Assembly (NCBI GenBank): GCA_947069175.1
Contig: CAMTDV010000017.1
Span: forward strand, 53,453,137 to 53,517,136
Length of the DNA stretch: 64,000 nucleotides
Direction: 5' to 3'
Source of the DNA: Scalesia atractyloides
Taxonomy: Eukaryota; Streptophyta; Magnoliopsida; Asterales; Asteraceae
Positions 1 to 11,585 of the stretch are shown here, piece by piece. Below the pieces are notes generated by a model. That model did no database searches. It saw nothing but the letters and a program-made list of their open reading frames with translations, and was not told the DNA's origin. Position numbers and translations under genes: made by a program. Position 1 is the first letter of the stretch, and each line of letters begins with the position of its first letter.

Positions 1-1358
1 ACTTCTGCAAAATGTCATGAACATATTTAGTTTGATGAATAAAAATACCATCAGACAGTTGATCAACCTGTAATCCTAAGAAGAATTTCATTTCTCCCAT
101 TGAACTCATTTCGAACATCTTCTTCATAATTTCTTCAAACTCTTTGCATAGTTCATTGTTAGTAGAACCAAAAATGATGTCATCCACATAGATTTGTACT
201 ATCAGTAAATGACTACCAGCTACTCATGTGAAGAGCGTGCTATCCACTGTTCCTCTTGTAAAGCCATTTTCTAACAGGCGCTGAGACAAAGTCTCATAGC
301 AGGCTCTCGGGTCCTGATGCGACCCATAAAGAGATTTATCAAGTAGATAAACCTTGTCCTTGTTTAGTGGATTGACAAACACCGGTGGTTTTCCGACATA
401 CACTAGCTCCTTCACCTTTCCGTAGAGAAAAGCTGATTTGACATCTAGCCGGTACACCTTGAAGCCTTTCCATGAAATAAAGGTCAGGAATATGCGGATG
501 GCTTCCAGTCTTGCAACTGAAGCATAGAATTTAGTGTAATCAATTCCTTCTTGTTGATGAAATCCTTTGACAACGACCCAAGCTTTGTTCTGAACAATCA
601 CTCCTCGATCGTCACGCTTACACTTGAAGACCCATTTAGTATCTATGGTTTTTTTATTTCCCGGAGGATCCACAAGTTTCCAAACTCCTAATTTCTCAAA
701 TTGCTGCAGCTCATCCTGCATAGCAATGACCCAACTTTCATCAGCTACTGCGTCTTTTACAGTTTTTGGTTCGATCTGCGAGATAAAACTGCGATATGAG
801 CAATATTCTTGAGCAAAAGCTACTCTAGTATAGAAACAACTAAGAGCCTTGTTAATTTGATTTCTCGTTTTAACTCCTGCACGCAGTTTGCCAATAATGT
901 TATCAGAGGGATGATAAGATAGATTCCTAGGCATCACTTTATTAGAAACCACCACTTCATTCTCCAGATTAGTGATGTTTTGTTCAGTCACTGAGTCAGC
1001 AACAATATTGCTTGTAGATGCTTCATTTTGAGTACTAGGACCTGCAGATTGATTTAACAAATTCGTTATCTGCTCAGATTCATCATCAGAACTAGATTCA
1101 TCATCTTGATCATAAGTCGGTGTATCTTCAGAATCAGCATCATTAGTTTGAGAAGAATTGGGCTCTGTTGAATTTATTACTGGTTCAACAACTTGTTTGT
1201 CTTGCAAATTGCTTGGACCCTCTCCAGAATCATGTGTTCCAATAGATGGTTGAGTTACCACTATCGGCCTTGGAACTTGTTCTTGATTTACAGCTTGATG
1301 TAAATGATACAACAATGCAAGTTCTTCTTCATTTTCCTCCTATGGTAGGTCAAAAGAA
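1..1358 (-). pseudogene. Copia reverse transcriptase, 5' part (element A)
   Basis: Reverse transcriptase of element A, which would copy element RNA into cDNA. The main open stretch is 1315 to 224 on the minus strand. It starts with an acidic Ser/Asn-rich linker and then enters RT. Visible RT landmarks are the ARLEAIRIFL block, KVYRLDVKSAFLYG, VYLLDKSLYG and the RACYETL region. A TGA at 224-226 interrupts the frame, but the same frame continues to base 1 with the catalytic YVDDIIFGST motif intact, then MGEMKFFLGLQV. RNase H would lie to the left of the window. Typical copia residues are replaced in places, for example QAPRAW reads QDPRAC, so this is a decayed copy. Confidence 0.9.
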
Positions 1359-1360
1359 TT

Positions 1361-2700
1361 CTACAGACTTTCATAATTGAACATCCAAGAATCACCTGCC
1401 TTCTGAGTTGGCATTGTATACCTTCGACACACAACATGTTGAGCTAAAATCACTTGATTCAAACTTGGTAAGAATACACGTCGAAGTGGACTAGCATAAC
1501 CAACGAAGAAACCTTCTAATGATCTCGCACTAAATTTTCCATCAGGATCAATAACCGTGCAAGGAGATCCAAAAGGTTCAAGAAATTCCAAGTCCGGCTT
1601 CCATTGATTAAGAAGTTCAAACATGTCAGTTTATGAGGCTTAACAGTTAACACCCTATTTAACGTGTAACATGCAGACACAACAGCCTCACTCAAGAAAC
1701 CTACAGGTAACTTCGAATCAGCAAGCATTGTTCTTGCAGTTTCAATAAGTGTGCGATTCTTATGTTCAGCTACTCCATTTTGTTGAGGAGTATGAGGGCG
1801 CTGAATTCGTAAAGAATGCCTTTATCATTGAAAAATTCGAGCATGCGGTTGTTCTTAAATTTTGTATCATTATCACTTCTGATTCTTCGGATTGGCAAAT
1901 GATACAAATTTTCAAGCTTTCGAAAAAAGTATCATCAGATTCTGAAATGTTTCATCCTTACTCTCCTGAAAGAATACCCATGAGAACCTTGAATAATCAT
2001 CTGTAACAACCAGACAATATAGATCTCCAGAAATGCTTTTAACATTGACAGGTCCAAAGAGATCCATGTGAAGTCTTTCTAGTGGTAGCTTGATCGAATT
2101 CAATAACTTTTTTGGGTGTGATTTCTTGTGTTGCTTCCCCTTCTTGCAGCTTAGACAATCATCGTTCAAATGAAAAGTTTTCATATTAACACCCTCCACT
2201 AGGTTGTTATGAACCCAAATATTCAGTTTTCTCAAATGTATGTGACCTATCTTCCAATGCCATAACACTAACTCTTTCTCTGTAGCCTTAGTATCAAAAC
2301 GTTGTGCCGACTTTGATGTTGTAGTAGCTACGCCCATATCAAACACATAAAGATCATTTTCTCTCGGGCGCGCATAAGAATCCATTTCTCCAGAATCTTA
2401 AATCCTGGCTTCAAAATCATGCATTCTTTGTCGTTAAAATGAGCGGTGAACTTTTTATCACATATCTGAGAAATACTAAGCATATTATTTTCCAACTCTG
2501 CAATGTAGTTCACTCTATCAAATGATACCACTTCGTTTGATAACTTTCCTTCCCTGATTATTCGACCTCCTTGATTCCCTACAAACCCTACATAACCTCC
2601 TTTGATTGATTTGACATCATAAAGTAGTGCTAACATCCTGTCATGTGCCTGTAAGCTCTGTTGTCCATGATCCACTTTGATATAATAGACCTTGGAAGCC
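1361..2700 (-). pseudogene. Copia protease-integrase region (element A)
   Basis: Broken pol segment of element A. On the minus strand, 2675-2328 carries the end of the protease and the GAG-pre-integrase domain (GGYVGFVGNQGG, ELENNMLSISQICD). 2385-1912 carries the integrase zinc-binding region (LWHWKIGHIHLRKLN then CLSCKKGK) and the first part of the catalytic core (HMDLFGPV, VVTDDYSRFSWVFF). 1728-1361 carries the core end (MLADSKLPVGF) and the region LEFLEPFG through FVGYASPLRRVFLPSLNQV. At least three frame breaks separate the pieces. The piece near 1625-1440 is the undamaged counterpart of the rearranged site at 38258-38819. Confidence 0.88.
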
Positions 2701-2939
2701 CCTGCACATGCAAATAAGAAATTAATTAAATAGGGAGACCCAAGCCTTCTCGGTCTTGGGTGGGATAGGAATGTCAGATGTCAGAACTTTCACTTCCTTT
2801 TTAACTGGAACCAACTGTTAAGTTTTCAATTCAAGTTTTTCTTTAGATTTTACCGAAACAGTTGGTTTTGGAATCTCAGAAGTTGTTTTTGTCTTTGGAA
2901 TCCAGTTTTGTGATCTCCTTTTTGATGGGTCTCATGGGT

Positions 2940-3850
2940 CTCAATGTAAACATTAGCAAACTTATTAAGGCTACACCCGGGAATGGTAACTCAGTTCGGT
3001 TTTGGATTGATGTATGGCATGGGGAAGATCCCCTTATGATTATTTCCCTACTCTATATAAGCGGTACAAATCTGCCACTGTAGAGAGGCGAAGAAGAAAT
3101 TGGGATTGTAGGAGAGATGTGGGTACCGCGTCTGAAATAGAATTTAGTGGCACAGAATGGACAGGATAGATGGATATGGGTACCTAGTCGGGAGGGGGAG
3201 GGGAATTCATAACGACATCATGGCGCGAGATTCTAGAAAAGCATGCGGTTTTGTTTTATCCATATACTTAGGTTAAATGAGCCCCGAAAACTGTTAATAT
3301 ATTTGCTTGGAAAGTAGAACAAGACCAATTGGCAACCCTCACAGTGCTAAAGAAAAGGGATCTACTTTTTTGTCAGTTATGTGGGGAGGTCAAGGAAGAT
3401 GCAAATTACTTGTTCGTATCTTGGTATTCCCACAACTCTTTGTGTCCAGCTTTCGCGATCTACTTCATGTGCACAAAGACCTAATGGAGACTAAACATAA
3501 AAGAAATATGGTGCGGGTAATAATCTTGGCGATGTGTTGGGCGATTTGGAAGGTAAGAAACGAATTCATTTTTAACAGGATAACAAGGAGCTGTTGATAG
3601 AGCTTACGGAGAAACGCAAAGTGTGGCCTTTCTGGGGATCAAACATAGAGCAAAACTCATAAACATGGAATGGAGAAACTGAGTGAATTTCAATTTCTCT
3701 TGATATGTAATGCTTTAGTTATTGTTATGTATTTGGGTGTATGTTTGGTGATGGTTGTAATGGGCCAGCAACTTGTTGGTGACCCACTACTGTAACAAGT
3801 TGGTGATGATGAATCAAGTTTACTGATTGCCGATAAAAAAATAAATATTA
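2940..3850 (+). mobile_element. LINE retrotransposon tail (zf-RVT region)
   Basis: Remnant of a plant L1-type LINE, C-terminal part only. NGNSVRFWIDVWHG at 2976-3030 is the standard start of the zf-RVT region downstream of plant LINE reverse transcriptase. In shifting frames there follow KTVNIFAWK, a zinc-finger-like CQLCGE stretch near 3370-3400, MCWAIWKVRNEFIFN near 3535-3585, and FLGIKHRAKLINMEW near 3630-3680, matching the usual LINE C terminus. At least three frame changes and several stops are present. An A-rich stretch near 3830-3850 may be the old poly(A) tail. No target duplication was found. The 5' end abuts element A abruptly. Confidence 0.8.
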
Positions 3851-4617
3851 CTGGTCTCATAGGCGGCTGAATCACAGGAGAAGAAATAATTATTTATAGA
3901 ACCTGCTACTATTCGAGAAAAAGAGATTCAAATTCATCGCAACCTTACTATACAGAAAAAAATACGAAATTTACGAACCGGCTGCAATGAGAACAAAGCT
4001 CAATATAGATGATTTTTAAAGGGCTGTTCAAGAGAGGAAAGACTTGGAGGTTGAAGAAGTTGATAATAGGTTATTCGCTTTTCAGTTAGAGCTCGTTTTT
4101 ATTGTTTTGGTTTATATGAACTTGATACATAATCATTTTTTGATTTGGTAAACTATGAACTAGTTTGTGTTTCGTTCTTGAACATGAGTGGCTAGTTTTA
4201 TCTAAGCTACATACGCTATGGATAATTGTAAGTTTATTTATGGTTTTCGGCTTGGTTAATTATAGTTTTGGCTTTCATGGTTTGGTAAAAGTGTTCTAAT
4301 CAAGGTTCTAATGTATATGCGTGTTGGATAATTGATGGTTTATGTAATTTTCGCCTTATCTTGGATAAAATTAATTGCGTATTGATTAAAGCTAGGGTTA
4401 GGTGATTTTGTTCACTTGGTGTTCTCGATTATATCTCGTGGTTACTAGACATAGTAAACCCTAGGATAAAACTAATAAACTATTTGGTAATTGAATATTC
4501 TATGATCTTTGAGAGATCTTTGAGGAAATTAGATGTTGGTTGTCTTAATCATTAGAAGGGTTAAGTTTTAATTGCACAGAGTGAATTACCCTAGGTTTTC
4601 TTGTGAGTTTTGGCAAA
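3851..4617. other. Intergenic DNA, nothing recognised
   Basis: AT-rich DNA with no open frame worth calling and no motif I recognise. It joins the LINE remnant to the dispersed repeat that starts at 4618. Confidence 0.6.
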
Positions 4618-4725
4618 CCGCGTTATAACCTAATTGATAGAAGGTGTATGTAGGAAACGCATGAAACTTGGCAAATTATTACTTCAATAGAAATTAGGGT
4701 TATATAAACCAAGTCTATAAACAAC

Positions 4726-5521
4726 TAGGGGTGTTTATCGTGTTTTGTTTTGGGCTTTAGGGTTTTTTCACCTTCGGGTTGTTAGGGTTTCTTGCTGAGA
4801 AAAAGTGACCCTATAACTGACTCTTCATAGTTTAGGTTGGTCGAATTCGGGTTGGTTCGGGTCAGGTTGTTCGGTTTCGGGTGTAGATGTAAAGTGAAAA
4901 TTAATGTATTTTTTTACAAACTAGCATCAAAATTCAGATTACTACTAAAAAAATATTATCAAAATTCAAACATTATTTAACAATATAATATCATAATGTT
5001 TAAAAGTCCCGAAACTTAATGTTCGAAATACCAGAGACCCGAAAACAAAACACATCTATAAAACGAAAGACAATAAATGATCTCCTTTTTTTCGTGTTTC
5101 GTGTTTCGCGTTTTTCGGTTTCGGGTTTAGATGTAAAGTGAAAATTAATGTATTTTTTTACAAACTAGCATCAAAATTCGGATTAATACTAAAAAATTAT
5201 TATCAAAATTCAAACATTATTTAACAATATGATATCATAATGTTTAAAAGTCCCGAAACTTAATGTTTGAAATACTAGAGACCCCAAAACAAAACACATC
5301 TATATGACAAAAGACAATAAATGATCTCCTTTTTTTCGAGTTTCGTGTTTCGCGTTTTTCCTGTCGGGTTTGTTCAGGTATTCCGCTGTGAAAAAGTGGC
5401 CAGATGACTGACCCATTTAAATTTCGGGTTGGTTCAGGTTTTTCAGGCATTCCTTAATTCGGATTTAGTGGCTTTAAATTCGGGCCGCATTTTAGGTTTT
5501 GGATAAAAATGCATAGCCCGA
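4726..5521. mobile_element. Non-autonomous hAT-like DNA transposon
   Basis: A 796-bp insertion into the dispersed repeat. It is defined by comparison with the empty copy at 25376-25570. The 8-bp flanks are taaacaac on the left and caaacaag on the right; the empty site reads taaacaag, which fits an 8-bp duplication with one change on each side. The left end, taggggtgtttatcg, resembles the ends of many plant hAT relatives. The right end, ggataaaaatgcata, is only a weak inverted match. The body is rich in ttcgggtt-type phrases and has no transposase. The size and the 8-bp duplication favour hAT; the family call is inference. Confidence 0.55.
4871..5360. repeat. Tandem duplication, about 244 bp x 2
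   Basis: Two head-to-tail copies, 4871-5114 and 5115-5360, with only scattered differences. Both contain the phrases gatgtaaagtgaaaattaat, tttttacaaactagcatc, atcataatgtttaaaagtcc and gacaataaatgatctcc. The duplication lies wholly inside the hAT-like insertion and is non-coding. Confidence 0.85.
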
Positions 5522-5612
5522 CAAACAAGTCTATAGCATTACGATCATTGTTATCAAAATCAGAGTGTGTAGTAATGTTCAGTCATTTGTGTTCATACGA
5601 TCTTGGGCAGAA

Positions 5613-6709
5613 GTGGTATACTTGTTTGAAATAGAATTCAGGACGAAGCCAAAAACAAAGAATCGTTGATTGTTGTTCCTATGTTTACTAGAAGAGGGTC
5701 AGATGTCACACTCGCTCGTAGGCGGAAGCATATGGTGTGAACTTGATCGGTTTTCATTGCATACGATATAAACAAACAAACGATATGAATAAAAAGCACG
5801 ATCTTCATCCATTCAACCATGAAATTAAATTACAAGTCATAAGTTGTTCAAAGGTAAAAGACAACATGTGTATAAAGTTTTACAAAAGACTTATTCCAAA
5901 ATAGAGTTTTAAGTACCAAGGATTTGCATCCTATATCTCACTCGAGGATGAGATATATGGATCAAACCCTTCAAAATGAATGACATTGCTTTCTTGACAA
6001 CCATTTTCTTCGTGATAACCATTGCGCCAAGATCCACTTAATTTGCTGAAATACATGTAAGTTTAAAAACGTAAATAAAGTTGGTAAATTTGTGTGTTTT
6101 GAGTTCGTATCAAATGAATCTTAAAAACATTTGAAAGTTTGTTATATAAAAATGTGGTATGTAAAGTGTCTATGAACTTGTTGACATTAATGTTTTGCAA
6201 GGACATTAGTGATGACATAGGAAGCACTCAACTCTTGACGTATTAGCACCAATTCACTTCTGCTGGGACAACAAAAGCACTACATGCGACCACACAAGGA
6301 CCCATGAGTAGGGCTCGCTCGTACCCGATAGATCTACCCCTCTTGTTCCTTGGTCTTATAAAAGATTAAGGGCTCTTAAGTTCCACCCTATTCACACATG
6401 ATCTAGTTGTTTCATTCCATATTTTAACCATACCATCGTAACATTTATTTCCCCCGAGAGTTGTAAAACGAAAAACGTTTAAAAGAAAAGGGCGACATGA
6501 ACTCATAGTATTGCGTCCTTAAAAGTGAGTGCTAGCAAGCAGGGTATCCAAATACGCGAGTTAATCTACAAGTGTCCTAATTAGACATGCAGGTCTCAAC
6601 TAGATCGTGTACGCGTTGCTCATTTTGAACGTTGTTAAGTTGGTATTTTTTATGTATTTGGAACCCTTTTGTATTTTGATATGTTGGCATTTATTTCGTA
6701 CGTTCGTTT
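5613..6709. other. Intergenic DNA, nothing recognised
   Basis: No gene, no LTR boundary and no repeat shared with the rest of the window was seen. The short open frames here show no conserved motif. Confidence 0.5.
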
Positions 6710-6734
6710 TTAACATATATACAATTCATATATG

Positions 6735-6938
6735 TATTGAGTGAGCACTGGTGTATTTATGAACTGAGTGAACAAATCATTGCCATTGGTTTACACACAT
6801 GTATGGCTATGATTTCATCATCGTAAAATACACTAGTGTATTCAATCATCAAATCCTGGCCATTGATTTACACACGCGTATGGCCTAGATTAGTTCGCTC
6901 AGTTCGCAAATACACTAGTGTTCATCCTTGAACCTAAT

Positions 6939-6991
<53 letters not shown>
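6735..6991. mobile_element. Fold-back (MITE-like) element ending in a TA tract
   Basis: The left arm, actggtgtatttatgaactg at 6747-6766, is an inverted match of the right arm around 6893-6920; both arms continue for about 27 bp with few mismatches. Inside there are two direct copies of a phrase ccattg-tttacacac-tgtatggc-tagatt (about 6781 and 6859). The right end runs into (TA)n. There is no coding sequence. The family is unknown. Confidence 0.55.
6941..6991. repeat. (TA)n microsatellite
   Basis: About 25 uninterrupted TA units directly after the fold-back element. Confidence 0.95.
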
Positions 6992-6993
<2 letters not shown>

Positions 6994-7863
6994 TACATTC
7001 ATAATGCGTATGAACGAGCCTCATCCTTCATGAGTCTTCGTGCCTAGAACGAGTATGAGTGGGCCTAGCCCATGAGTTTCTTTGTGCCTCGCACAAGTAA
7101 GAATGGGCCTAGTCCATTTTAGTCTCCATGTTCTACTCGGTGTCCATAAGCGTCTCTGTGTCACGCACGGTATAAGTTCGTTATGCGTTATATATATTCT
7201 TCCAATATATATTTTAGGTATAGTGAACATCGTTCACATGTCTAAGTATATTCGGTTCGATTTCATATATTTGATTCACAAATGTGTATGTATATCTTTT
7301 CTAGATATAATAGTTAAAAATACTTATTTTTAACATCATACTACAATTGTTGTACATGTGTGGTATTCTTTGTATGTGTACACTTCAACAAGAGTTATTT
7401 GTGTGACTGTGCATTACTTTGTACTTGCATATTTATATGTATACGTATACCACGTATATACTTTACTTGTATACTTTATAGTCGGTATTTATATCATATT
7501 TATACGTATTTGGGTACATGTACATCCTTGTATTCTTGCAATTTCACCAAGTGTATTATTGTACGTATTTTATACATATGAGTATATTTAAATACCTTGT
7601 ATTCACACTTAGTGATTATTTAGTTATACTTTCCGGAATTTAGATGTGTTGAAAATATATATTTTCAACGGTCTAAAAATATATTATTTTAGATTTCATT
7701 GTAGGAGTCGTTAATATATATTTTCGTATCGAGAATGCCCAAGTGTCGTCCGTGATAGGTATCCGTTCCTTGTCGTGACGATATGGTGATCGTTTTCGGT
7801 AACTATGTATTTAATTTATTCCCGAACTTATATTATACTTTTGTGTAGTTTAGTACATATATG

Positions 7864-7866
<3 letters not shown>

Positions 7867-7906
<40 letters not shown>
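7867..7906. repeat. (AT)n microsatellite
   Basis: Uninterrupted AT alternation of about 40 bp. Confidence 0.95.
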
Positions 7907-7910
<4 letters not shown>

Positions 7911-7973
7911 GTAACGGTTTGTCCGATGTCCACTTTGTATGTTGCCCGCGTGTATGGATATAATATAAGTTTG

Positions 7974-7976
<3 letters not shown>

Positions 7977-8012
<36 letters not shown>
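7977..8012. repeat. (AT)n microsatellite
   Basis: Second AT run of about 36 bp, about 70 bp after the first. Confidence 0.95.
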
Positions 8013-8014
<2 letters not shown>

Positions 8015-9566
8015 TCATGCATGGTTAACTTCCCAAGTATGGGATTGTTGGATGATAAGAGTATTTATGTGTAATTGTCCACATATATTTACACTTTGCT
8101 AAATTTTAAGTATTTAGGGGTTTTTAATGTGTGGTGTATTTGTATTTAGGTAGAAATTTCCTAACATCTAACACATACACATAAATACACATAAGTATTT
8201 ATACATATAAGTTTGAGTTTTCTAAGTATATATATTATTCATCCTAAAAATCTATATATAATATTTACATTTTTAACTTATGAAAATATATACATTAGTG
8301 TTTAAGAACACTTAGGAGTTTAAGACTTAAACTATACCATTAAGGTTTGCCTAATCGTGATTAAGGTCACAAATCGTGTTTAGTCATTTTCATCACCTTT
8401 CAATTACACCTTAATCATGATTAGGATTTTAGAAAATTTCGCTATAGTTTCCCCTATACTATGGCGTTTTCCACGTTTTTAAAACGTATTTTAAACCATG
8501 TTTAAGTCCCATCATCAATCTCAAAACAAGTTCCATAACCAACTTTGGATGTATATTATACACATATTCACCTACATTTTCACATGAGCTTTTACATATA
8601 TATATATATTAACAAAGCTTCTTATAATAACATCACTTTTATATATTTTAACAAGACCACTAAAACTAACTTTATTCTCATGATCTTTAACCTAGTTCAC
8701 CCATCTAAACAAACTTGTTTAGGCTATAAGATCTTCATAATATAAATCATGATTTAAATTTCCTTGTAAAAGTTATATTTGTCAAAAATCCTTTTCAAGT
8801 TTAGTGGTTAAGCTCATATATAGATCATGAAGGTCATGTTCTTGTTAGATTAGATCATTATTTTTATACATGTTCTTACAAGATCATAGTATTTAACAAC
8901 CTACTTTTCAATAACCACTAAGATCATCATTATATAAAGTTTAGACATGTGTGTAGAATGTTAAGTTTAGAATTTTGGTAATTAGGAGTGTTTTTGCATG
9001 ATTAGTGAAGTTATGATGTTTAAGATGTTAAACAACTTCTAACTAGTCCATTAGACTAGTATATTAGGTGTTAGGATAGCAATAATGCCACTAGTTTAGT
9101 TGTCGGGTCGAAACCGGACAATATGTGAAAGGTGCGTCGTAGTACTGGAAGCTACCTATTTGATATCCCATTGATATCCTTGGGTTTATTTAGGATGATT
9201 ACCAACATTTACAAGCTTTGTTGATATTGCAATTGCTGAATTTTTGTGTTGCGGACAAATATAATTGTTATATTATAGTGCGGATTGGACAATCCGAAAG
9301 TTAAAGTATTGTTGCAATTTGTGCCCCTAAATAGGGTTTTTATTCATGTATTTATGATGATACGCTTGTCGTATCATTCGTTCGTTCGTCGTTTTGGACC
9401 GTTTTCAGCAGCATTTTTCACCAACATAATAGATCATAGTCAGTCGTTTTCTCGCTACGTGACGAATGTAACAATACCAATTGTTAAGTTTCAATGTGTC
9501 CTATGATTGCTAGACTTCTATGACCTAATCACGCACATATTAAGCCATAAATGAATGCAATTTAAT

Positions 9567-9577
9567 GTATAAATAGT
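9567..9577 (+). promoter_or_regulatory. TATA box of a probable copia LTR (element I)
   Basis: gtataaatagt lies upstream of the gag remnant at 10294-10640 on the same strand, in the position expected for an LTR promoter. I could not define the LTR ends, so this is a suggestion only. Confidence 0.4.
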
Positions 9578-10293
9578 TGTAAATTTGTATGGAATTACCA
9601 TAAATTTTGTTGGTTGTCACATCAGAAGAGAGAAGAGAGTCGATCGCTAAAGTAGTTTGTTGCTCGTTGGTCATTGTTCATATTCAATGGAAAAGGCTGA
9701 TTGCGAGGATAATCATTGATCATTGTTCCTACATAGTTAGCTACATTGAAGAAGAAGAAGAGAATGATGTGTGGCGTTGTTCATTATTAGAAAAGAAAAA
9801 GCAATTTCACATGTGTTTTTACGGTGCCAAGGAGACGAGAATAGAAAAGCGTCTCTGGAATTTTGAAGGAAAATTTTAATCCAAGTATAATTTGTTATTT
9901 GTTAGAGAGTGTTTATCACGAACAAAGGAATAAGTTCTTGTGTTTTTTTGTCATGAAAAAAGAGGCCAAAGAGTGTGTTGTTCGAAGAAAGTCATAAGTC
10001 AACTTGTGTGGATTCTAGCAATTCTTGTTTCAAACATCAATCACAAAAGAGTGGATTATTGTAATTTTACCAATCAAAACAGTGAAAGTATTGTCATTGT
10101 ATTATTCCAAATTTCAGAAAAGATTAAAAGGGTTAGAATTTTAGTATAATACCCATTGTCATGCGTGAAAGTTTCGCAAATTCTAGGTTTCATGTTTCAG
10201 TTTTATCCAAAATTTATTTTTGGTTTTCTGTACCTACACAAGAGAATTACGTTTAGAATTGTTCTTGTTCCTATTAGAGAGTTAGTTTGAACT

Positions 10294-10640
10294 TTGGAAT
10301 CATCGTTTTCGGTTTTAGAAGAAAACCAAAGATACAAAAGTGAAGATAATTGGGAAAGAAATTGTGTCAGATTTAGAGGGAGAAGTCATAAAGAGATTGT
10401 AATACATAAGGAAGTTGGTTCGCTTTCCCAATTTCAATGCCATATTTTAAAATCCACAAACCATATGGTATGGAATATCCAAACTAAAACCATACTTAGG
10501 TCAGGCGAATTATGTGGAATGACAGAATACGCAACCGAATGAAAATAAGGATATTACGGCGACTATACGTCTATTTTAAGCACTACTGAAAGTTTCAAGT
10601 TGTAAAAGTGTAAAGGAGATTTGGGATGGACTAAGAAAGC
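10294..10640 (+). pseudogene. Copia gag, N-terminal part (element I)
   Basis: N-terminal piece of a Ty1/copia Gag of the UBN2 type, the structural protein that packages element RNA. The readable core is STNHMVWNIQTKTILRSGEL near 10450-10512, matching the family pattern of an N-Y-x-x-W motif followed by a helix and LWD. After a stop and frame changes, an ESFKL...CKGDLGWTKK-like stretch up to 10640 matches the next family block. The frame then stops making sense because unrelated DNA begins. The continuation of the same gag is found at 23140 and beyond on the same strand, so this gene was split by the block 10641-23115. Confidence 0.7.
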
Positions 10641-11585
10641 CGGCTCAACCAATTTGGAGGCCCGAAGCGAAGAGCAAATTCAGGGCCCTTTCCAACAAAA
10701 CAAGAGGGTAAAAAATTCCAACTTTAGTTTAGTCCTATAAAATTGAAATTTATGTTTAATAGTTTAGAATAAAATACACACATTATAGTCGGAATTTGCA
10801 ACAGTTGTTGTAGTCCTACAATTCTAAACCACTGCACTAAGTTGGGCTGTTTGGCATTGACCTTGTCTCTCAAGAAATTCCTAAAAATAGCATTTTGGTA
10901 GACAAACCGAGAGAGAAACATAAATATAAAGTCAGCTCAACTGATTTCTAACATACTCGACATAAATTAACTTTTAGATAGGGCCTCAGTGACTATTTGT
11001 AAAATTGGTTGTTAATAACAAGAGTGATTTTAACATATTACATGAAGAGTGCAATGTATAGGCAAGAAAACTCCCATAAGAACCATATAATAAAAGAGCA
11101 TGCAGATTCAAATTAAGCTAATAATCAAATAATTGAAGATTGAAGTGAAAAACTCACATCCAAAAATCCCTTTTAGTTTCCCTTTCTATCCAAATGATTA
11201 CACTGTCTGAAGTCGAATTGCAAGAAAGAACTATGTGCTCAAATCTCTCATTTACAGGGACTGTTGTCCTTATAACTTTGGTGGAAACCTACCACATCTG
11301 CAAACACAATTAACACAAATCTTTTCAAAACATGTTTTCCGACTAGAAAATTGGACACTCAAAAAATTTGGGAAGTAATTCGTTCATAAAAAACATCTCA
11401 TATTTGAAGCTGAAAAATATTGTTCAAGTAGCAATTTTAAACTTGAAAGGTATTCTTTATACGATTTGATAAATGCGACCAGGAGCGTAAAGTCTCCTTG
11501 AATATTTGATCTTTTTCCTTCAGAGGTGGATGTGAATGTGAATGTGTCTTTATGCATCTTAGAAAATATTATAATTACTACAATA
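10641..11585. mobile_element. Left part of a DNA-transposon-like remnant (J)
   Basis: The sequence changes abruptly from copia gag to gccggctcaacc...ggaggcccg...gggccc, a phrase style seen at ends of plant DNA transposons. The matching right edge, with ggaggccc and ggggcctaaagc, is at 22969-23115 just before gag resumes. The flanks taagaaag and cagaaaag could be a decayed 8-bp duplication. No transposase is visible. Later elements H and B sit inside it. The rest, to 11585, is non-coding. Confidence 0.4.

Larger units (their letters stand above)
1..2900 (-). mobile_element. Sirevirus-type Ty1/copia fragment (element A)
   Basis: A minus-strand Ty1/copia retrotransposon fragment. The order, read on the minus strand, is gag tail, protease, GAG-pre-integrase, integrase, reverse transcriptase, and it runs off the window at base 1. 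Every segment matches the plus-strand element at 32620-47184 almost residue for residue, so both belong to one Sirevirus (SIRE/Maximus) family. No LTR is visible here. The left end is cut by the window. The right end breaks off near 2900, where unrelated LINE sequence begins. Several frameshifts and stops show it is inactive. It is useful as an internal reference: it keeps the integrase segment that is scrambled by an inverted duplication in the second copy. Confidence 0.9.
4618..5612 (+). repeat. Dispersed repeat, copy 1, interrupted by an insertion
   Basis: The outer parts of this stretch (4618-4725 and 5522-5612) align end to end with 25376-25570. Shared phrases include ataacctaa-tgatag, cttggcaaat, attagggttatataa and gatcattgtt. 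The copy at 25376-25570 is uninterrupted, whereas here about 0.8 kb is inserted in the middle. The repeat has no coding potential and I cannot assign it to a family. Confidence 0.7.
7020..9250. other. AT-rich intergenic DNA, possibly an old LTR
   Basis: Long AT-rich stretch without a believable gene. Short open frames arise from simple sequence such as TA runs and have no conserved motif. Phrases such as tttcccctatactatggcg (8450-8470) and a sudden change of composition near 9090-9190 suggest remains of an old gypsy-type LTR, but I could not define ends. Confidence 0.4.

Noticed and set aside
7833..8018. 61-codon ORF rich in Ile and Tyr
   Set aside because: Translation of AT microsatellites.
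9607..10149. Two ORFs of 90 and 69 codons before the copia gag
   Set aside because: No motif, and they lie in the probable LTR and leader of element I.
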